A DNA stretch of 64,000 nt, taken from the NCBI RefSeq assembly GCF_900102525.1, contig NZ_FNBZ01000008.1, positions 186,001 through 250,000 of the forward strand, read 5' to 3'. The DNA comes from Allobosea robiniae (GTDB taxonomy: Bacteria; Pseudomonadota; Alphaproteobacteria; Rhizobiales; Beijerinckiaceae). The notes under the pieces are model-generated. The model was not told the DNA's origin. It saw nothing but the letters and a program-made list of their open reading frames with translations, and did not search any database. The position numbers and the translations under genes are program-made. Every line of letters begins with the position of its first letter. Position 1 is the stretch's first letter. This document shows positions 61,846-64,000 of the stretch, in pieces.

Positions 61846-63809
61846 AGGATGCGCCTCGCACCGGCGCGCGGCGGAAAGCGCATCACCTCGCCACGCTCGA
61901 CGGTGCGGATCACCGTCTGGGTGAAATGGTTCATCGCCGCGTATTCCGCGAAGAAGCGGTCAAGCACCGCCCCGAGCAGGAAGACGCCGGAGCCCTCGAA
62001 CGCCTTCTCGTCGAGCAGCACCGTGATCTCAAGCCCGCGTGCCGCACCGGTCCCCGCCCGCTGCGGGAAACGGCGCACGACGGCGCGGCTGTCGACGCTC
62101 TTGATGCCGCGGATGCGCCGCTCGGTGGCGCTGTCGGCGAGATCCGCGAAGAGCGAGAGCAGTTCGCGCAGCGCCTCGCCGTTCTCCCCGGCTCCGCGCT
62201 GGACGAGGCCGAGATGGTTCAGGCTGATCAGGTTGACCAGCCGCCAGGTCACGACCCCGGTGCTCGCGGTCTCCGAGCGCAGCTTGAGCTGGGAAACGAC
62301 CGGTTCGCGCGGCGGCGTCGGCCCGGCGAGGCAGGCGATGTCGAGCGAGACATTGTCGATCAGGCGGAAATCGGCGCCACCCTGACCGGTCGGCAAATGC
62401 TCGGTCAGGTGCCGGTTGGAGCAGAGCGCGCGCACGCTGAGCTCCGCCACCGAAGCGGTGTCGGTGACGCCCGCCGGCTCGACCAGCGAGATGAACATCT
62501 CCGTGCCCGTATAATCGGAAGCCTTGCCCTGCCGGCGCTCGGCCGAAGAACGGCGCCGCGGCAGGCGCCGCTGCGTATAGTGCAGCCCTTGCGTCGGCGA
62601 GGCCCCTTCCGGCGAGGAATAAAGCGGGTGGACCGGCTGCTTCTCGCGCCCGCCGGCATAATGCGCATGGACCGAGAGGATGCTGTGCGGCTCATAGTCG
62701 AGCGCGCGGCTGCGGTCCGGCACGACATGGAATTCGTGCTGGTTCGTCTTGACCGGGATGCGATCCGTCGTCTTCTCGAACAGGTTGATCGCCGGCGCCG
62801 CATAGAGCGCGAACATCTCCTTGCGGACGGCGCCCGGAAGCCGCGTATTGACCTCGTCGAAGACGAAGATCACGTCGACCGCCTTGGCCTGGAGCTTCGG
62901 CATGATGCGGCTGAGCCCTTCCAGCCGGAAGCCGAGGAATTTGCGCGGGAACCAGAAGAGTTCGCGCAACAGGTCGAAGCCGCGGAAGACGCGGGTATCG
63001 GCCGGCAGCAGCGCCTCGTCCTCGTCGAAACCGATCTGTTCGAGCCGGCAGCCGTCGCCCGGCGTCACCACCGGATCACCGAACGCGTCGAGATGGCGGA
63101 AATGGATGCCGATGCAGTTCGAGAACAACTGCTCGTAGAGCGCGACGGCGTCACCCTCGCCCCCGAGCAGATGGAAGGGCAGATCGCGGGTGCGGCAACC
63201 CGCAAACCAGCTCGCCGGATTCTTCAGCGCCTGCGCCGCAGAAGGCTCCTGTTCGGGGTCAGCCATGACCCGATGGTTCAGGGAGATGCGTAGGCCCGAT
63301 AGCGCCCGCGGCCCGGTGCGCAGGCCCAGCGCCTGCAGCGGTCCCGGCGCCGGAATGTATTCGGCCCCCGTGATCTCGAAGGGCCAGAGCGTGACGTCAC
63401 CACCCAGCCGGTAGCGGCAGGCCACCCGGCGCTCGCGCTCCAGATAGGTCGCGTCGATATAGGAGCCGCGCGCGATCCTCACGCCCTCGCGCAGGGCCGG
63501 ATCGGAATAGGTCGGCACCACGCCGGCCAGCAGCGCCGAGGGCGTCGGCGCGAGATAGTTCGGCAGAAGCTGCTCGATCAGGTTGTTGGTGAACTCGGGA
63601 AACTCGTGCCGGAGCTTGAGCTGGACGCGGGCGGCGAGAAAGGCCGCGCCTTCCAGCAGGCCGCCGACCATCGGGTCCATGCGCTCGCCGGCGAGCCCGC
63701 CGAGCCGCTCGGCGATGCCCGGATACTCCTCCGCGAACTCCTTGCTGTGCTCCATGAAGAGCCGGAGTTCCTGGTTGTAGAGATCGAGAAACTCCTGGTT
63801 CATCGTCAT
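61842..63809 (-). CDS. tssF: Type VI secretion baseplate protein TssF
   Basis: A 655-residue TssF starting MTMNQEFLDLYNQELRLFME and containing GRLGGL-type (ERLGGLAGERMDP) and EFPEFTNNLIEQLLPNYLAP, all hallmarks. It is the largest wedge subunit. The ATG at 63809 overlaps the tssE stop as ATGA; the ATG at 63803 (MNQEFLDLY) is two codons in and has AAGGG nine bases upstream, so the start is uncertain by two residues. The gene overlaps tssG by four bases. Confidence 0.94.
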   Translation of the reverse strand: MTMNQEFLDLYNQELRLFMEHSKEFAEEYPGIAERLGGLAGERMDPMVGGLLEGAAFLAARVQLKLRHEFPEFTNNLIEQLLPNYLAPTPSALLAGVVPTYSDPALREGVRIARGSYIDATYLERERRVACRYRLGGDVTLWPFEITGAEYIPAPGPLQALGLRTGPRALSGLRISLNHRVMADPEQEPSAAQALKNPASWFAGCRTRDLPFHLLGGEGDAVALYEQLFSNCIGIHFRHLDAFGDPVVTPGDGCRLEQIGFDEDEALLPADTRVFRGFDLLRELFWFPRKFLGFRLEGLSRIMPKLQAKAVDVIFVFDEVNTRLPGAVRKEMFALYAAPAINLFEKTTDRIPVKTNQHEFHVVPDRSRALDYEPHSILSVHAHYAGGREKQPVHPLYSSPEGASPTQGLHYTQRRLPRRRSSAERRQGKASDYTGTEMFISLVEPAGVTDTASVAELSVRALCSNRHLTEHLPTGQGGADFRLIDNVSLDIACLAGPTPPREPVVSQLKLRSETASTGVVTWRLVNLISLNHLGLVQRGAGENGEALRELLSLFADLADSATERRIRGIKSVDSRAVVRRFPQRAGTGAARGLEITVLLDEKAFEGSGVFLLGAVLDRFFAEYAAMNHFTQTVIRTVERGEVMRFPPRAGARRIL

Positions 63810-64000
63810 CGGCCCTTGATGGCGATCTTGCCGGTGTCGAGCTCGAGATCGGCGACGAATTGGACCGGAATATTGAGCGGTTCGCAATTCAAGTCGGCGC
63901 GCACGAGGAAGCGAATCTTGAGCTCGGCCGGGTCCAGCGTGTCGTCGCGCTCGACGACGACCGACTTGCGGATCAGGCGCGGCTCGTAACCGACCAGCAC
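63806..64000 (-). CDS. tssE: Type VI secretion baseplate protein TssE (partial)
   Basis: The last 64 or so residues of a gp25-like TssE; the 5' part lies beyond the right edge. The visible C-terminus YEPRLIRKSVVVERDDTLDP followed by RADLNCEPLNIPVQFVADLE fits the family end. TssE nucleates the sheath on the baseplate. Its order before tssF-tssG-tssH is the common T6SS arrangement. The partial sequence limits the call. Confidence 0.85.
   Translation of the reverse strand: MLVGYEPRLIRKSVVVERDDTLDPAELKIRFLVRADLNCEPLNIPVQFVADLELDTGKIAIKGR

Overview
The window is a GC-rich stretch of an alphaproteobacterial chromosome. The gene order (tuf, tRNA-Trp, secE, nusG, rplKAJL, rpoBC, rpsL-rpsG-fusA-tuf, S10, spc, alpha), a short LID-less-type adenylate kinase, RpoA of 338 residues and the intergenic palindromes all suggest the order Hyphomicrobiales (Rhizobiales). 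A Bosea-like or neighbouring genus is my guess from general resemblance, not a demonstrated assignment. No rRNA, CRISPR array, insertion sequence, integrase or prophage gene was seen.

Layout. 1-16,200 is a mosaic of small housekeeping and accessory units: an ABC exporter, a rhodanese with a tiny membrane protein, DUF599 and DUF3253 proteins, a YdcF-like protein, a LprI-like secreted protein, a GST, the biotin-bearing propionyl/acetyl-CoA carboxylase alpha subunit, a HAD phosphatase, a secreted PsiF-like repeat protein, an RluA-family pseudouridine synthase coupled to the fluoride channel CrcB, RarA coupled to a DegP/DegQ protease, and a BLUF blue-light sensor. 16,232-50,679 is almost entirely the transcription/translation core on the minus strand. 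Read in transcription order it is tRNA-Trp, a methyltransferase, secE-nusG, rplK-rplA, rplJ-rplL-rpoB-rpoC, rpsL-rpsG-fusA-tuf, rpsJ to rpsQ, rplN to adk, an amino-acid-type ABC binding protein, and rpsM-rpsK-rpoA-rplQ. A second tuf copy lies at 51,834-53,024. 53,125-58,025 holds nicotinate phosphoribosyltransferase, a fused TRAP permease and divergent glycerol-3-phosphate dehydrogenase. 58,034-64,000 is the end of a type VI secretion cluster (tssE-tssF-tssG-tssH), cut by the window edge inside tssE.

How it works together. The core block supplies ribosomal proteins, elongation factors, RNA polymerase and Sec translocase. It is broken into transcription units by clear hairpin-plus-T terminators after tuf copy 1, tuf copy 2, adk, rpoC and rplQ, and by candidate -35/-10 promoters with 17-bp spacers upstream of secE, rplJ, rpsL, the binding-protein gene, rpsM and tuf copy 2. 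Non-ribosomal genes have entered the block at three places.

I did not find a clearly new biological system. The best leads are two GTTC-N7-GTTC-type LexA-like boxes facing each other upstream of the PsiF-like gene, tuf copies whose identity ends at the start codon and before the last codon, large paired hairpins between rplL and rpoB, and at least three families of dispersed palindromes. All coordinates of sites come from reading the sequence by eye. Promoters and regulatory sites are predictions.
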